DNA of 64,000 nt from Paucibacter sp. B2R-40 (lineage in GTDB: Bacteria; Pseudomonadota; Gammaproteobacteria; Burkholderiales; Burkholderiaceae_C), in the NCBI RefSeq assembly GCF_025717555.1, contig NZ_JAJIRP010000002.1:496001-560000 (forward strand), given 5' to 3'. Under the pieces are notes generated by a model, which was not told where the DNA came from, searched no databases, and saw only the letters and a program-made list of their open reading frames with translations. Position numbers and translations under genes: made by a program. This document shows, piece by piece, positions 8,513 to 17,425 of the stretch (positions within the stretch are counted from its first letter, which is position 1; each line of letters opens with the position of its first letter).

Positions 8513-9925
8513 ATGCCCGCATCCAAACCCGGCCTTTCAAACTCCTTGCCAGAACCCTTGCAGCTGCGCTGCGTGCTGAGCACGGCCGACGGCCAACACC
8601 GGCTCGCCGAACAAGCGCCACTGTTGCTGCAAGGCCCTGCCGGCGCCAATTCGGCGCACAGCGACTTGCCCAGCGTGATGGTCCACAGCGAGCGGCGCTT
8701 TCAAACCCTGCTGGGCTTTGGCGGCGCCTTCACCGAAGCCGCGGCCGTCACCTGGGGCGCGCTGCCCGAAGCCGAGCGCGCCGCGCTGCTGCGCCAATAC
8801 TTTGATGCCGACAGCGGCCACGGCTACACGCTGTGCCGGCTGCATATGAACAGCTGCGACTTCGCGCTGGGCAACTACGCCCATGCGGCGGTGGCCGGTG
8901 ACGTGCTGCTGGAGCATTTCAATATCGAGCGCGATCGCAAGGCGCTGCTGCCGATGATCAAGGCGGCACAGGCGCTTGTGCAGCAGGCGGGGTCGACATC
9001 TATCCGCTTGCTGGCCTCGCCCTGGAGCCCACCGCCCTGGATGAAGAGCAACGGGCAGATGAACCAGGGTGGCGAGTTGCTGCCCGAATATGCTGCCGTC
9101 TGGGCTCAATGTTATGTCCGTTTCATCCAGGCTTATGCGGCCGAGGGCGTGCCGATCTGGGGCCTGACGGTGCAGAACGAACCGGCCGCCACGCAACGCT
9201 GGGATTCATGCATCTACAGCGCCGAGCAGGAACGCGATTTTGTGCGCGACCATCTCGGGCCCGCCTTGGCTGCGGCCGGCTTGGGCCACGTCAAGATCAT
9301 CGTCTGGGACCATAACCGCGACCTGATGGTGGAGCGCGCGGCGGCCGTCTACAGCGACCCCGAGGCGGCCAAATATGTCTGGGGCTGCGGCTTCCACTGG
9401 TATGGCGAAGACCATTTCGAGCATGTGCAACTGCTGCACGACGCTTGGCCTGACAAGGCACTGCTCTTCACCGAAGGCTGCCAGGAAGGCGGCCCGCACC
9501 TCGGCTCCGCCGCTCTGGGAGAGCGTTATGCCCGCAACATCATCAACGACCTGAACCGCTGGACGGTCGGCTGGATCGACTGGAACCTGCTGCTGGATGA
9601 AACCGGCGGCCCGAACCATGTCGGCAATTTGTGCAGCGCACCCATCATGGCCAATCGGCAGACGGGCGAGTTGATGCCGCAAAGCTCGTATGACTATCTC
9701 GGCCATTTCGCCCGCTTCATCAAGCCGGGCGCGCAGCGGCTGCTGTGCGCGGCCAGCAAGCAGAACCTGGAGGTCACGGCCTTCGTCAACCCTGACGGCA
9801 GCAAAGTGCTGGTCGTACTCAACCGCAGCGAGGCCGCCATTCACTACACGCTCAGATTGGACGCTAGGCAATGCCAGGCGCTAGCGCCGGCGCGCTCGAT
9901 CAGCAGCTTTGAACTCTCGGCTTGA
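8513..9925 (+). CDS. GH30 family glycoside hydrolase (glucosylceramidase/beta-glucosidase type)
   Basis: A 470-residue GH30 enzyme that cleaves beta-linked glucose (GH30 includes glucosylceramidases, beta-glucosidases and endo-beta-1,6-glucanases). The fold start GFGGAFTEAAA, the acid/base Glu223 in VQNEP and the nucleophile Glu321 in LFTEGCQEG are all visible, and the C-terminal beta-domain is complete. No signal peptide is seen from the chosen ATG, so it is probably cytoplasmic, unlike many secreted GH30 enzymes. The start is uncertain: a GTG at 8429 and an ATG at 8450 are in frame but lack better ribosome binding sites, and the stretch before 8513 is Pro/Ser-rich and unlike the family. It is controlled by the operator at 8391-8404. 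Confidence 0.9.
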   Translation: MPASKPGLSNSLPEPLQLRCVLSTADGQHRLAEQAPLLLQGPAGANSAHSDLPSVMVHSERRFQTLLGFGGAFTEAAAVTWGALPEAERAALLRQYFDADSGHGYTLCRLHMNSCDFALGNYAHAAVAGDVLLEHFNIERDRKALLPMIKAAQALVQQAGSTSIRLLASPWSPPPWMKSNGQMNQGGELLPEYAAVWAQCYVRFIQAYAAEGVPIWGLTVQNEPAATQRWDSCIYSAEQERDFVRDHLGPALAAAGLGHVKIIVWDHNRDLMVERAAAVYSDPEAAKYVWGCGFHWYGEDHFEHVQLLHDAWPDKALLFTEGCQEGGPHLGSAALGERYARNIINDLNRWTVGWIDWNLLLDETGGPNHVGNLCSAPIMANRQTGELMPQSSYDYLGHFARFIKPGAQRLLCAASKQNLEVTAFVNPDGSKVLVVLNRSEAAIHYTLRLDARQCQALAPARSISSFELSA

Positions 9926-9942
9926 AGGTCGGGCGGGCTGAC

Positions 9943-10644
9943 TCAGCCGCCCGCCTTTTCCTGGTGGGCCAGCAAGGCCTGCTCAAAGCGTGCCACCGTG
10001 GGACCTATCAGCGGACGGTAAAGCGGCCGCAGCAGCCAGTTCGGCAGCCAGCGGCCGCGCTCCTCCGCTGCCACTCGGGCGCGTGGGTGTTCCATGAAGC
10101 GATAGGCGCTGGGTCGGTAGCCGGCGCTGCTGCGGCGGAATTCGATCCGGTCCAGATGCTTGATGCTTTTGTAGCCGTAATGCGCCGGCGCCAGCAAACG
10201 CAGCGGCGCGCCATGGTCCAGCCCCAAGGCCTCGCCGTTCAGGCTGTCGGCAAGCAGCACATCGTCGGCCAGCAGATCTTCCAGCACCATGCAGCTGCGC
10301 GCTCCATCCTGGCCGCGCAGGATCACAAAGTCGGCGCCGCTCACGGGCCCGGCTTTGGGCAAAACCAATTGCTGATAGAAGTCGCGAAAGCGCACCCCGC
10401 CCCAGCGCAGGCCCTTATGCGTCCAGGTGGTGACGCAGTGAAAGTCGGCGCGGATCTCCACACGCGGCAAACTCAGCAAATCGCTGCGATAGATCTCGAT
10501 CTGCGTCTGCAGTTCCCCCAGGATTTGCAACTTGATCGTGCTCGGCTGCGCCGGAAAGCGCGTGGCGAATTGAGTCAAACCAAAGCGCGGAAAAGCCTCG
10601 GTCTCGCGCTGCCCCGGCGGCACATCAGAAGCAATAGGTTTCAT
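9943..10644 (-). CDS. Molybdopterin-dependent oxidoreductase (sulfite-oxidase fold)
   Basis: This 233-residue protein has the sulfite-oxidase/YedY-type molybdopterin-binding domain. DFHCVTTWT carries the cysteine that ligates molybdenum in this family, followed by GGVRFRDF, GADFVILRGQDG and GAPLRLLAPAHYGYKSIKHLDRIEF. There is no signal peptide or Tat motif, and no dimerisation domain, so it looks like the short cytoplasmic version. The substrate is unknown. It is the last gene of a leftward run, 33 bp after the lipoprotein gene, and converges with the GH30 gene with 17 bp between stops. Confidence 0.85.
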   Translation of the reverse strand: MKPIASDVPPGQRETEAFPRFGLTQFATRFPAQPSTIKLQILGELQTQIEIYRSDLLSLPRVEIRADFHCVTTWTHKGLRWGGVRFRDFYQQLVLPKAGPVSGADFVILRGQDGARSCMVLEDLLADDVLLADSLNGEALGLDHGAPLRLLAPAHYGYKSIKHLDRIEFRRSSAGYRPSAYRFMEHPRARVAAEERGRWLPNWLLRPLYRPLIGPTVARFEQALLAHQEKAGG

Positions 10645-10677
10645 GGCTTTGCCAATTGTTCATACGCCTGCGTCCGA

Positions 10678-11814
10678 TCAGTTCGCATGCTTTGAGTAAG
10701 GCACCTTCAAGATTCGGTCGCCGGTGAATGAACCCAGATAGAGCGAGTTGCGCAGTTGTTGCGCGACGGTCGCCGCGCCCATCGGCGGGCCGGCATGCTG
10801 AAACACTTGTTCCAAGGCCAAACTCTGCGGATTGACTCGAAAAATACTGAATTCCAGGCCACAGGTATCACCTGTATTTTTAATGCAATACAAATTTTCG
10901 AGTCGATTTCCGGTCAGCGAAGCCACCAGCAAAAAACCATTTTCATCCCAGGTCATATTGTCCGGGCGTTCAATTTTCGCCCTGGCCAAAACGGCGCCGC
11001 TGCGGCGGTCTATTTTGCGAATCTCATTCCCCGAAGTAACGCTGACAAATACAGTGGTTTCGTCCGCAGCAAGTTCAATACCGTTCAGAAACGGGCCGCG
11101 GCTGCCCTCTAAAACTCGGAACTCAGTTTCGGCCGCCGGCAGCCACTCGAAGGCATAGCCGGTATCGACGCCCAACTGAGATTTCCAGATGCCGGTACTG
11201 ATGCCGAACAGGCTCGGCGCCGTTCGGTCAAACATATGGCTGGCGATAAAGCCGCCATTGCGCAGCAGCGTCACGCTATTGATGGAAACTTCCGCGGGCG
11301 GCATCACGCAACCGCGCCAACTCAAACTGTATTGCTCACCCTGTTTGAGCAATTCAAACATTTCGATACGCATGCCTTGGCCGTGGTTGACGGCCGCCAC
11401 CTGCCAACGGCCATCGCTGCGCTGTTTGAGCGAAATACCCAATGGTGAAAACTCTGCACCCGGTTGACCCTGGCAATTGCTCGCGCCCCAGTTTTGGCCA
11501 GCCGAGCCTCCCGACGCGATGCCAATGGGAAATGCCGTAGTGATGGTCTTGCTCCGTGTATCAAAAAACGCCAAGCTGCCTGAACTCGGCCGGCCGAGCG
11601 TCCCGACCTGGCTCACCAGCAGGGTTTCTCGGTCCGGTAGCACCCGAATATCTTCGGGATTTTTAAAACCACAAATGCTTGCGATGGCGCTTTCATATTG
11701 ACTATCTCTGTCACATGGTGGGATCGCTGGGCTGCTGCAGCCGATCAACAATAGACTGCCCAGTGCGAGTAAATATAGTCGCGGCGATTCAGTTTTGAAC
11801 GGCTTAAGTTTCAT
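10678..11814 (-). CDS. Beta-propeller lipoprotein (SMP-30/gluconolactonase-like)
   Basis: A 378-residue predicted lipoprotein: a short basic N-terminus, the hydrophobic LYLLALGSLLLIGC and the lipobox LIGC. The body contains repeated beta-propeller-like segments, including PEDIRVLPD, FLNGIELAADETTVFVS and RPDNMTWDENGFLLVAS. These resemble SMP-30, strictosidine-synthase or arylesterase-type propellers that bind a metal and may hydrolyse lactones or esters. Several cysteines (for example CIKNTGDTCG) suggest a disulphide-stabilised periplasmic protein. The gene uses more A/T than its neighbours, as does the gene upstream, 21 bp away. Confidence 0.65.
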   Translation of the reverse strand: MKLKPFKTESPRLYLLALGSLLLIGCSSPAIPPCDRDSQYESAIASICGFKNPEDIRVLPDRETLLVSQVGTLGRPSSGSLAFFDTRSKTITTAFPIGIASGGSAGQNWGASNCQGQPGAEFSPLGISLKQRSDGRWQVAAVNHGQGMRIEMFELLKQGEQYSLSWRGCVMPPAEVSINSVTLLRNGGFIASHMFDRTAPSLFGISTGIWKSQLGVDTGYAFEWLPAAETEFRVLEGSRGPFLNGIELAADETTVFVSVTSGNEIRKIDRRSGAVLARAKIERPDNMTWDENGFLLVASLTGNRLENLYCIKNTGDTCGLEFSIFRVNPQSLALEQVFQHAGPPMGAATVAQQLRNSLYLGSFTGDRILKVPYSKHAN

Positions 11815-11835
11815 GTCTATGGATACCCTGCTGAA

Positions 11836-12702
11836 TCAGCGTTTGTTTTTCAATGTGCTGACAAAGTGGTCGATAATTTTTTGCTTGATTTCCGGCGCTG
11901 TTTCTTTGCTGAAGCCATGCCCGGTTGGATAGGATTGATGCGTGGCAGGATATTTGAAATGATGCGCCTTCAGGTATTCCATGATGTCATGGCTCATCGG
12001 TGTTCCGGGCCATATTTGGTCGTTCTCCGCCGAGATCAACAAGATCGGGCCGCCAATTTTTTCAAATGCAAAGGTGGCTTTCTGGACTTTGTCAACGTCT
12101 TGCAAAGCCTTCTCGAACCGTTGAATCTGCGTGGAATTTTTCAAATCCGGCAAATCCATCGCAGGAATATCCTTGCCTTGATAGGTCCACGCAGATTGTG
12201 AACTGGTCATCCCCGACCATGCCACCTTGCTCGGCGTGGTGATTGCGACCGATTTGATGCGCGGGTCGAGAATAGCCAAGAGAAAGCCAGCCTCCGAGCC
12301 GCGCGAACCGCTGACCACGCCAATGCGTGAAGCATCGATTTCCTTGACAGTTTCAGCGTAGTCAATTGCGCTGATGAAATATTCCATAGGAATATGGTCC
12401 AAGGTGGCCGGCAAACCCGCCTCGGTTTTGAAATAGACCAAACCGATGAGTGCAATGCCGTTGGAGGCCATCATCTCGCCATTGGCGTCCGCAAAACCCC
12501 AACTCGGGTCCGAACCGCCGAAGCCGATCACCACCGGAACTTGTTCCTGGGTCTTGGGCAAATACAAGCGCGCGGCAAGATTCTTGTATTGAATCGTCTT
12601 GACCTCGTATTCATAGCTGCCGGCGAGGCATTGCCCGACAAAAAACACGCATCCGGCGATGAAGAGTAGCCATTGTTTGAACATGATGGGCATGATGGGC
12701 AT
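11836..12702 (-). CDS. Secreted alpha/beta hydrolase (BAAT/acyl-CoA thioester hydrolase C-terminal type)
   Basis: A 288-residue alpha/beta hydrolase with a signal peptide (LLFIAGCVFFVGQCLAGS). The nucleophile elbow looks like VSGSRGSEAG, the acid residue is in SAENDQIWPG and the histidine in YPTGHGFS. The order and spacing match the C-terminal domain of BAAT/acyl-CoA thioesterases, but the export signal argues for a periplasmic ester substrate. The start lies in three tandem copies of a 9-bp unit (CATCATGCC on the gene strand) with in-frame ATGs at 12702, 12693 and 12684; any could be used, and no strong ribosome binding site selects one. Base composition is A/T-richer than the surroundings. 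Confidence 0.72.
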   Translation of the reverse strand: MPIMPIMFKQWLLFIAGCVFFVGQCLAGSYEYEVKTIQYKNLAARLYLPKTQEQVPVVIGFGGSDPSWGFADANGEMMASNGIALIGLVYFKTEAGLPATLDHIPMEYFISAIDYAETVKEIDASRIGVVSGSRGSEAGFLLAILDPRIKSVAITTPSKVAWSGMTSSQSAWTYQGKDIPAMDLPDLKNSTQIQRFEKALQDVDKVQKATFAFEKIGGPILLISAENDQIWPGTPMSHDIMEYLKAHHFKYPATHQSYPTGHGFSKETAPEIKQKIIDHFVSTLKNKR

Positions 12703-12755
12703 GATGAGAGATGTTCTTGGTGGGTGCTGCGGGTGACTGACCTAGGGTCCGTCAA

Positions 12756-13658
12756 TTACAGCGCGTGCTGAAGAAAAAATGCCCGACAGAGTTTCGCGAC
12801 CTGCTGAGGCCGTTCGACCATGGGGACATGCCCGACTTTGTCGAGCACGATCTTGCTGCTGCCTTGAATGGATTGGTGCAGCAGGTCCGCGTCGTCGACA
12901 TGGACGACGCAGTCTTCGCGACCCCAGATGATCAAGCAGGGAACCCGGATGCGGGTCAAAACATCGCGCTGGTCGAAGCTGTGCTCAATGTCGGCCAGCA
13001 CCTTGCGTTCGATCTTGGCGCGGCGCTTCTTGTCCTCCAGCAACAAGTTCAGCATGAAAGCCGGAATGTAGATCGGCTTGACCATGGCAACCGCCAACAT
13101 GCGGCGATAGTCGGCCGGGCTTTGGATGTCCAGCATGGCGTTGCTGCCGTCCTTGGCCATTTCTTCCAACAGCCAGCTGGGCCGGGTTTGCGCACCGAGG
13201 CAGCCCATCAGCACCAAGCCCTTGACGAGTTGCGGATGTTGATGGGTCAAGCGCAGTGCTATTGCGCCACCCATCGAGCTGCCGACCAAGCAAACCGAGC
13301 CCAAGCCCAGCGCAGCGATGAACGCCGCCATGCGCTGCGCTTGAGTGGGCACGTCGAAAGACAGGGTCAGGTCTTGCGTGCTGTCGCCATGGCCGGGCAG
13401 ATCCACGGCCAAGATGCGGCGCTGATGCCCCAGCGCCTTGACCCAGCGCAGCCAGGTGGATTTGTCCGTACCCGCGCCATGCAGCAATAACAGCGTCTGC
13501 TGCGCCTGCAGTTCGCCGTTGTCCAAGTAGGCAATGCGCCCAAATGGAAGCTCCAGCACATGTCGGCTGAGACCGGCTTGCTTGAGTTCGGCGGCAAGCG
13601 CTTTCTCAAACAGCCAAGCCTGGAACTGCCGCCAGCGGGATGAGGTTTGAAGCCGCAT
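12756..13658 (-). CDS. Alpha/beta hydrolase fold protein
   Basis: A 300-residue alpha/beta hydrolase from the ATG at 13658; the frame extends upstream to 13757, but that part does not look like hydrolase sequence. Motifs in order are LLLHGAGTDKSTW (oxyanion region), VDLPGHGDS, the nucleophile elbow VGSSMGGAIA, the acid in IWGREDCVV and the histidine in VGHVPMVERP. This matches the 2-hydroxymuconic-semialdehyde-hydrolase or lipase-like branch, with an unknown substrate. No signal peptide is seen. It sits 53 bp upstream of the secreted hydrolase and 176 bp downstream of the DUF6463-like gene, so it may be the start of a separate unit. Confidence 0.85.
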   Translation of the reverse strand: MRLQTSSRWRQFQAWLFEKALAAELKQAGLSRHVLELPFGRIAYLDNGELQAQQTLLLLHGAGTDKSTWLRWVKALGHQRRILAVDLPGHGDSTQDLTLSFDVPTQAQRMAAFIAALGLGSVCLVGSSMGGAIALRLTHQHPQLVKGLVLMGCLGAQTRPSWLLEEMAKDGSNAMLDIQSPADYRRMLAVAMVKPIYIPAFMLNLLLEDKKRRAKIERKVLADIEHSFDQRDVLTRIRVPCLIIWGREDCVVHVDDADLLHQSIQGSSKIVLDKVGHVPMVERPQQVAKLCRAFFLQHAL

Positions 13659-13834
13659 AGGTATCAATGACCCATCAAGAAGAACTGGTTGATTTCGTTT
13701 GAGCTCAGGCACGCAGAACGTCGCCGATCGGCAGGGCCTGCAAGGCGGGGCGCTCAATCAAACTTTCGGTCAGCACCCAGCCCAGCCAGAGCCCCCCCCA
13801 AGCGCAGAGGCACAAACAGGAGCAGCCGAGCACC

Positions 13835-14221
13835 TCAGCGGCCTCTACGCAGCAAGAAAATGCCGGCCGGAATGGCCAACCAAAAGCCCGATTCCGGCAT
13901 CAGGATCACGCCCAAAAGGCTCAGGGCCAGCAGGCCCCAAGCTTGCCGGCGGAGCGCGGCGTTCTGCCCGCTTCGCTCAAGCGACGTGATGGCCAGCGCC
14001 TGCATGGCCAGCGGGGCAGCGAAAAGCAGGAACCAGACGGCGGCAGCCGTCAGCGGGTCCTGACCGACGGTGTTGTAGACGCCTCGCCGCACAATGTCGA
14101 GCAGCGGTTGGTGCAAAAAGACCAGGGCGAACAGGGTGTGCAGCGCGGCCACGACCATCAGCCAATGGCCGATCCAGACGCGGGGAAGTGACGAAATGGT
14201 GGAGGTGCTTGTTGTGCTCAT
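13835..14221 (-). CDS. Small four-helix membrane protein (DUF6463-like)
   Basis: A 128-residue protein with four hydrophobic segments: WLMVVAALHTLFALVFL; AAAVWFLLFAAPLAMQAL; QAWGLLALSLLGVILM; and the final FWLAIPAGIFLL. Its N-terminal IGHWLMVVAALHTLF and the GVYNTVG-to-AVWFLLF block resemble DUF6463 proteins. It lies in the inner membrane and has no known function. It follows the glycosyltransferase gene by 15 bp and so closes the TetR-DUF2867-ABC1-glycosyltransferase operon. No ribosome binding site is obvious, consistent with coupled translation. Confidence 0.75.
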   Translation of the reverse strand: MSTTSTSTISSLPRVWIGHWLMVVAALHTLFALVFLHQPLLDIVRRGVYNTVGQDPLTAAAVWFLLFAAPLAMQALAITSLERSGQNAALRRQAWGLLALSLLGVILMPESGFWLAIPAGIFLLRRGR

Positions 14222-14236
14222 GATGCTTGGGAGCGA

Positions 14237-15571
14237 TCAAAGTTGGGAATCAGTTTTGAGCCGCCGACTTTGAGTCGCCAGCATCGGCAGCAAGCGAGCT
14301 TCGATCTGCTCGCAAGCCCGAGCGATACCCGGCCCTTCGGCGGCCAGGCGCTGGCCGGCTTGCTGGCAGTTCTTCCGCACGGCGGGGTCGACCATCAGCC
14401 GCTGCAAGGCAGCTGCCACTTTCGGCGCCTTGTAGTGTTTGGGTGCCAATTCACTGGCCACACCCAAGCGGCACGCGCGCTGGGCGTTGTCAAACTGGTC
14501 ATAGGCAGCCGGACAGATCAGCTGTGGCACACCGGCACGCAGCGCTTGAGCCGTGCTGCCGATGCCGCCATGGTGAACAAAGGCTGCCACGCGTGGCAAC
14601 AAGGCGCCGAAGGGTGCGTAATCGACCTGGATCAACTCGGGCGGCAGCTCGCCGCTGATTTGCCCAGGGAAATGGGAGAGCAGAACCCCGCGCACGCCTG
14701 CCAGGCGGCAGGCCGCTATCGAGGCCTCGAAGAACGCCCGGTTGCCGGCCGAGGCGGTGCCGGGTGAGAACGCCACCGGCGCCGACCCAGCAGCCAAAAA
14801 GGCTTCCAAGGCCGGCGACAGCTGTGCGTGCTCGCCATGATCACAAAGTGGGAAGCCGGTCAAGGTCACGCCGGACGGCCAATCGCGCTGCGGCTCGGCA
14901 AACCAGTCCGGGAACAGCGCCAGCAGCAGATCGGCTTGATGGATCCAGGACTTGAAAATCTCCCGCTTGGGCGCCAAGCCCAGTTCGCTACGCCAGCGGT
15001 TCAAGGGGGCCGCAAACTGCGGTGAGTAGAAGAAACGGTCCAGCGACCACCAGACCAGGCGCTTCAGCAAGGCCGGGCTACTGGCCTTGATCCAACGCGC
15101 TGCCAGCCGCGCCGGAGCGAGGTCCGACTGGAACACCGAAGGCGCCAAATGCACTGTGGCGCAGGGCACGCCCTCTGTTTCGCCCAGCAAGCGGGCGGCA
15201 AACAGCAGCGAATTGCCAATGCAAATGGTTCTTGCTGGACGCAGCTCGGCCCGCATGGCTTGATAGTAGGCGGGGCCGAGCCGAGCCAGTTCCTGCGCGA
15301 CAAGCTCAAACGCCCGGTTGGGCGTGGCGGCGGCGGTGGCTCGGAACAAGGCCTGATGCTCGGCCAGCTTGCCGACGCCGACAAAGCGCAGCCCCGCTTG
15401 CTCGACCCTGGCCTGGAAAGTCGGGTTGGCAAAGAGCAGCACCTCATGGCCGCGCGCCGCCAACGCTTGTCCAAGGGCGATAAAGGGCAATACATCACCA
15501 TGGCTGCCTGCCGTGGCGATCAATACCCGCACCGGGGCGGCTGTCATGCGCCCACTCAAGCTGGTCGGCAT
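14237..15571 (-). CDS. GT1-family glycosyltransferase (UGT/RhlB-like)
   Basis: A 444-residue glycosyltransferase of the UGT/GT1 (GT-B fold) type. The N-terminal acceptor domain opens with VRVLIATAGSHGDVLPFIALGQALAARGH. The C-terminal nucleotide-sugar site includes FVHHGGIGSTAQALRAGVPQ and CPAAYDQFDNAQR, as in RhlB-like rhamnosyltransferases and macrolide or sterol glycosyltransferases. The ATG at 15571 has AGGAG eight bases upstream and was preferred to the longer frame starting at 15607. It lies 23 bp after the ABC1 kinase gene. A lipid or small hydrophobic acceptor is likely from the family and context, but is not shown. Confidence 0.87.
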   Translation of the reverse strand: MPTSLSGRMTAAPVRVLIATAGSHGDVLPFIALGQALAARGHEVLLFANPTFQARVEQAGLRFVGVGKLAEHQALFRATAAATPNRAFELVAQELARLGPAYYQAMRAELRPARTICIGNSLLFAARLLGETEGVPCATVHLAPSVFQSDLAPARLAARWIKASSPALLKRLVWWSLDRFFYSPQFAAPLNRWRSELGLAPKREIFKSWIHQADLLLALFPDWFAEPQRDWPSGVTLTGFPLCDHGEHAQLSPALEAFLAAGSAPVAFSPGTASAGNRAFFEASIAACRLAGVRGVLLSHFPGQISGELPPELIQVDYAPFGALLPRVAAFVHHGGIGSTAQALRAGVPQLICPAAYDQFDNAQRACRLGVASELAPKHYKAPKVAAALQRLMVDPAVRKNCQQAGQRLAAEGPGIARACEQIEARLLPMLATQSRRLKTDSQL

Positions 15572-15594
15572 GGTTGAAACTCCTGTCAATTGGC

Positions 15595-16929
15595 TTAGCG
15601 GATCCATGAGTTGCGGGTGCGCACGCGCGCGCCCAGCGTCCTGAGCATCAGCAGCAGCCCAAGGTAGGCGCGGTCGAAATAGGGCAACTCGGGGGTGACC
15701 GAATGCAGGTAACCCACGGCTTGCCGCTGCTGGGCTGGATCGGGCCGGGGCATGTCGGGGAGCCGGCCAAAGTCATAGAACTCGGCAACGAAAGGCCCTG
15801 TCTGCCAGGCGACTGTCCCGGCCAAGGCCGGCATCAGTTGTTCACGGAACTCCTGCTCGCTCAAGCTCGGCGAGATCAAGCCCAGCTCCAGATAGGCTCG
15901 CTGCACACATGGGTAGTCACGGGGCTTGCGCAGCAAAGCCGACCAAGCGGCGCTGATGCCGCCGCAGAACGAAGCACTGAGCGCTTTGCTGCAGCCAAAG
16001 TCCAACAGGCCCAAGCGGCCATCGGGCATGAATAAGTAGTTGCCCGGATGCGGGTCGGCTTGCAGGCGTTGCAGCTCGAACAGGCTGAACAAAAAGGTAT
16101 CAAACAAGAGCTGCCCGAAATGGTCGCGTTCGGCTTGGCTGGGCCGGGTCGCTAACCATTCATTCAGATGCATGCCGGGCAGTCGCTGCATCGTCAACAC
16201 CCGCTTGCTGCTCAAGTCGGGAAAGGTCTGCGGGACGACCAAATCAGGCCGCACAGCAAAGGCTTGCCTGAACCAGCGCATTTGCTCGGCCTCGTGCTGG
16301 TAGTCCAACTCCTCGGCCAGCTTGGCTTCGATATCGGCCAACACGCGTTCGATGATGGCGGCCTTGGGCAGGCTGTCCGAGCCGCGCGCAAAGGTCTGCA
16401 GCAAGCTGCGCAACATCGCCATATCGCTGCCGATGGAGGCGGCCATGCCGGGATACTGCAGCTTGACGGCGACCGCCTCGCCTTCTCCCTCTCCGTTTAC
16501 CAGCGTCGCGCCATGCACCTGCCCCAGGCTGGCCGCAGCAAAGGCGTTCGGCTCGAATTGAGCAAACAAGTCGTCGGGTCCTTGGCCAAACTCCTGGCGC
16601 AGCAGCTTGATCACCAAGGCCCGGTTCAGCGGCGTGACCTGGTACTGTGCTTTGGCCAGTTCGCTGCGCAGGGCCTCGGGCAAGAAGCCCAACTCCATGC
16701 TGAGCAATTGCGAAGCCTTCAGCGCCGTGCCCTTGAGTTGGTTGAGCGCGCCAAACAGGATGCGGCCCAGCTTGGCTTCGTACGCGGCGCGCGCTTGCTG
16801 GCTATCCTCGGGCGAACGCGCAATGCCCTGGGCCCGGTGGCTCAGATGCGCCACACCGGCGCGCGCCACGGCCAAGCCGGCAAGCGCGCCGCGGGCGATG
16901 CGGCCAGTGCGCGGAGCTTTAGCGCTCAT
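15595..16929 (-). CDS. ABC1/UbiB-family atypical kinase-like protein
   Basis: A 444-residue member of the ABC1/ADCK/UbiB family, membrane-associated ATP-binding proteins linked to lipid and quinone metabolism. Visible features are the N-terminal LKGTALKASQLLSMELG, where the usual KxGQ reads KASQ; the Ala-rich nucleotide loop AAASLGQVHGA; the lysine of VAVKLQYPG; the catalytic-loop ADPHPGNYLF; and LLDFGCSK in place of DFG. It has no C-terminal UbiB-like transmembrane pair. It overlaps the DUF2867 gene by 11 bp. Pairing with a glycosyltransferase rather than ubiquinone genes suggests a role outside ubiquinone synthesis. Confidence 0.88.
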   Translation of the reverse strand: MSAKAPRTGRIARGALAGLAVARAGVAHLSHRAQGIARSPEDSQQARAAYEAKLGRILFGALNQLKGTALKASQLLSMELGFLPEALRSELAKAQYQVTPLNRALVIKLLRQEFGQGPDDLFAQFEPNAFAAASLGQVHGATLVNGEGEGEAVAVKLQYPGMAASIGSDMAMLRSLLQTFARGSDSLPKAAIIERVLADIEAKLAEELDYQHEAEQMRWFRQAFAVRPDLVVPQTFPDLSSKRVLTMQRLPGMHLNEWLATRPSQAERDHFGQLLFDTFLFSLFELQRLQADPHPGNYLFMPDGRLGLLDFGCSKALSASFCGGISAAWSALLRKPRDYPCVQRAYLELGLISPSLSEQEFREQLMPALAGTVAWQTGPFVAEFYDFGRLPDMPRPDPAQQRQAVGYLHSVTPELPYFDRAYLGLLLMLRTLGARVRTRNSWIR

Positions 16930-17425
16930 GGCCGAGTTGGCGCAACATCAGCGGCACGATCACGCCATGCACCGGGCCGACCACGCTCATATAGGCGCGG
17001 CCAAGTCGGTTGTGGACATGCACAACAGTGCTCATCTGCAGCTCATTGCTACCCTGCCTGAACAGCGAGACCTGCACATGCAAATGCTTGTCCTGATCCT
17101 CCACAATCACCTCCCGCTCGTCCGCGTACTGCAGCGTGAAGATGCCAACCCGCTCGCCAGGCCGGTAACTTGAGGCCGGCTTGCGCCGATCGCCTGGCGC
17201 CATGGCACCGAGGTTCTTCAAGCCGACCCAGCGCACCGCTTGATTGCGCAGCGCCATCAGCCTATTCATCCATGCGGGCGTGCGCGCGGACAGGTCAAGA
17301 AACTGCGCCAGCGCCGTCGCCTCGGGCTGTGTGCTGGCAAAGCGGTAACTGTCGGCAAAGTCGGCACCGGGCAAGACCCGCAGGATTCGACTGCCCTCGG
17401 GCAGCGCGGTCTTGATGAGCTTCAT
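16919..17425 (-). CDS. DUF2867-like protein
   Basis: A 168-residue protein resembling DUF2867: LDLSARTPAWMNRLMALRNQ in the middle, then GDRRKPASSYRPGERVGIF and a C-terminal beta-rich part (VSLFRQGSNELQMSTVVHVHN). It has no signal peptide and only a mildly hydrophobic C-terminus. The fold may be of the lipid-binding SRPBCC kind, but this is inference. It overlaps the TetR gene by 4 bp and the ABC1 gene by 11 bp, so all three are translationally coupled. Confidence 0.75.
   Translation of the reverse strand: MKLIKTALPEGSRILRVLPGADFADSYRFASTQPEATALAQFLDLSARTPAWMNRLMALRNQAVRWVGLKNLGAMAPGDRRKPASSYRPGERVGIFTLQYADEREVIVEDQDKHLHVQVSLFRQGSNELQMSTVVHVHNRLGRAYMSVVGPVHGVIVPLMLRQLGHER

Noticed and set aside
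10862-10885. Inverted repeat ACAGGT-ATC-ACCTGT followed by a T-run
   Set aside because: It lies inside the lipoprotein coding sequence on the antisense side and no rightward gene ends there.
13659-13757. Upstream extension of the hydrolase at 12756-13658
   Set aside because: The added residues are Cys/Pro/Arg-rich and unlike the hydrolase family, so the ATG at 13658 is preferred.
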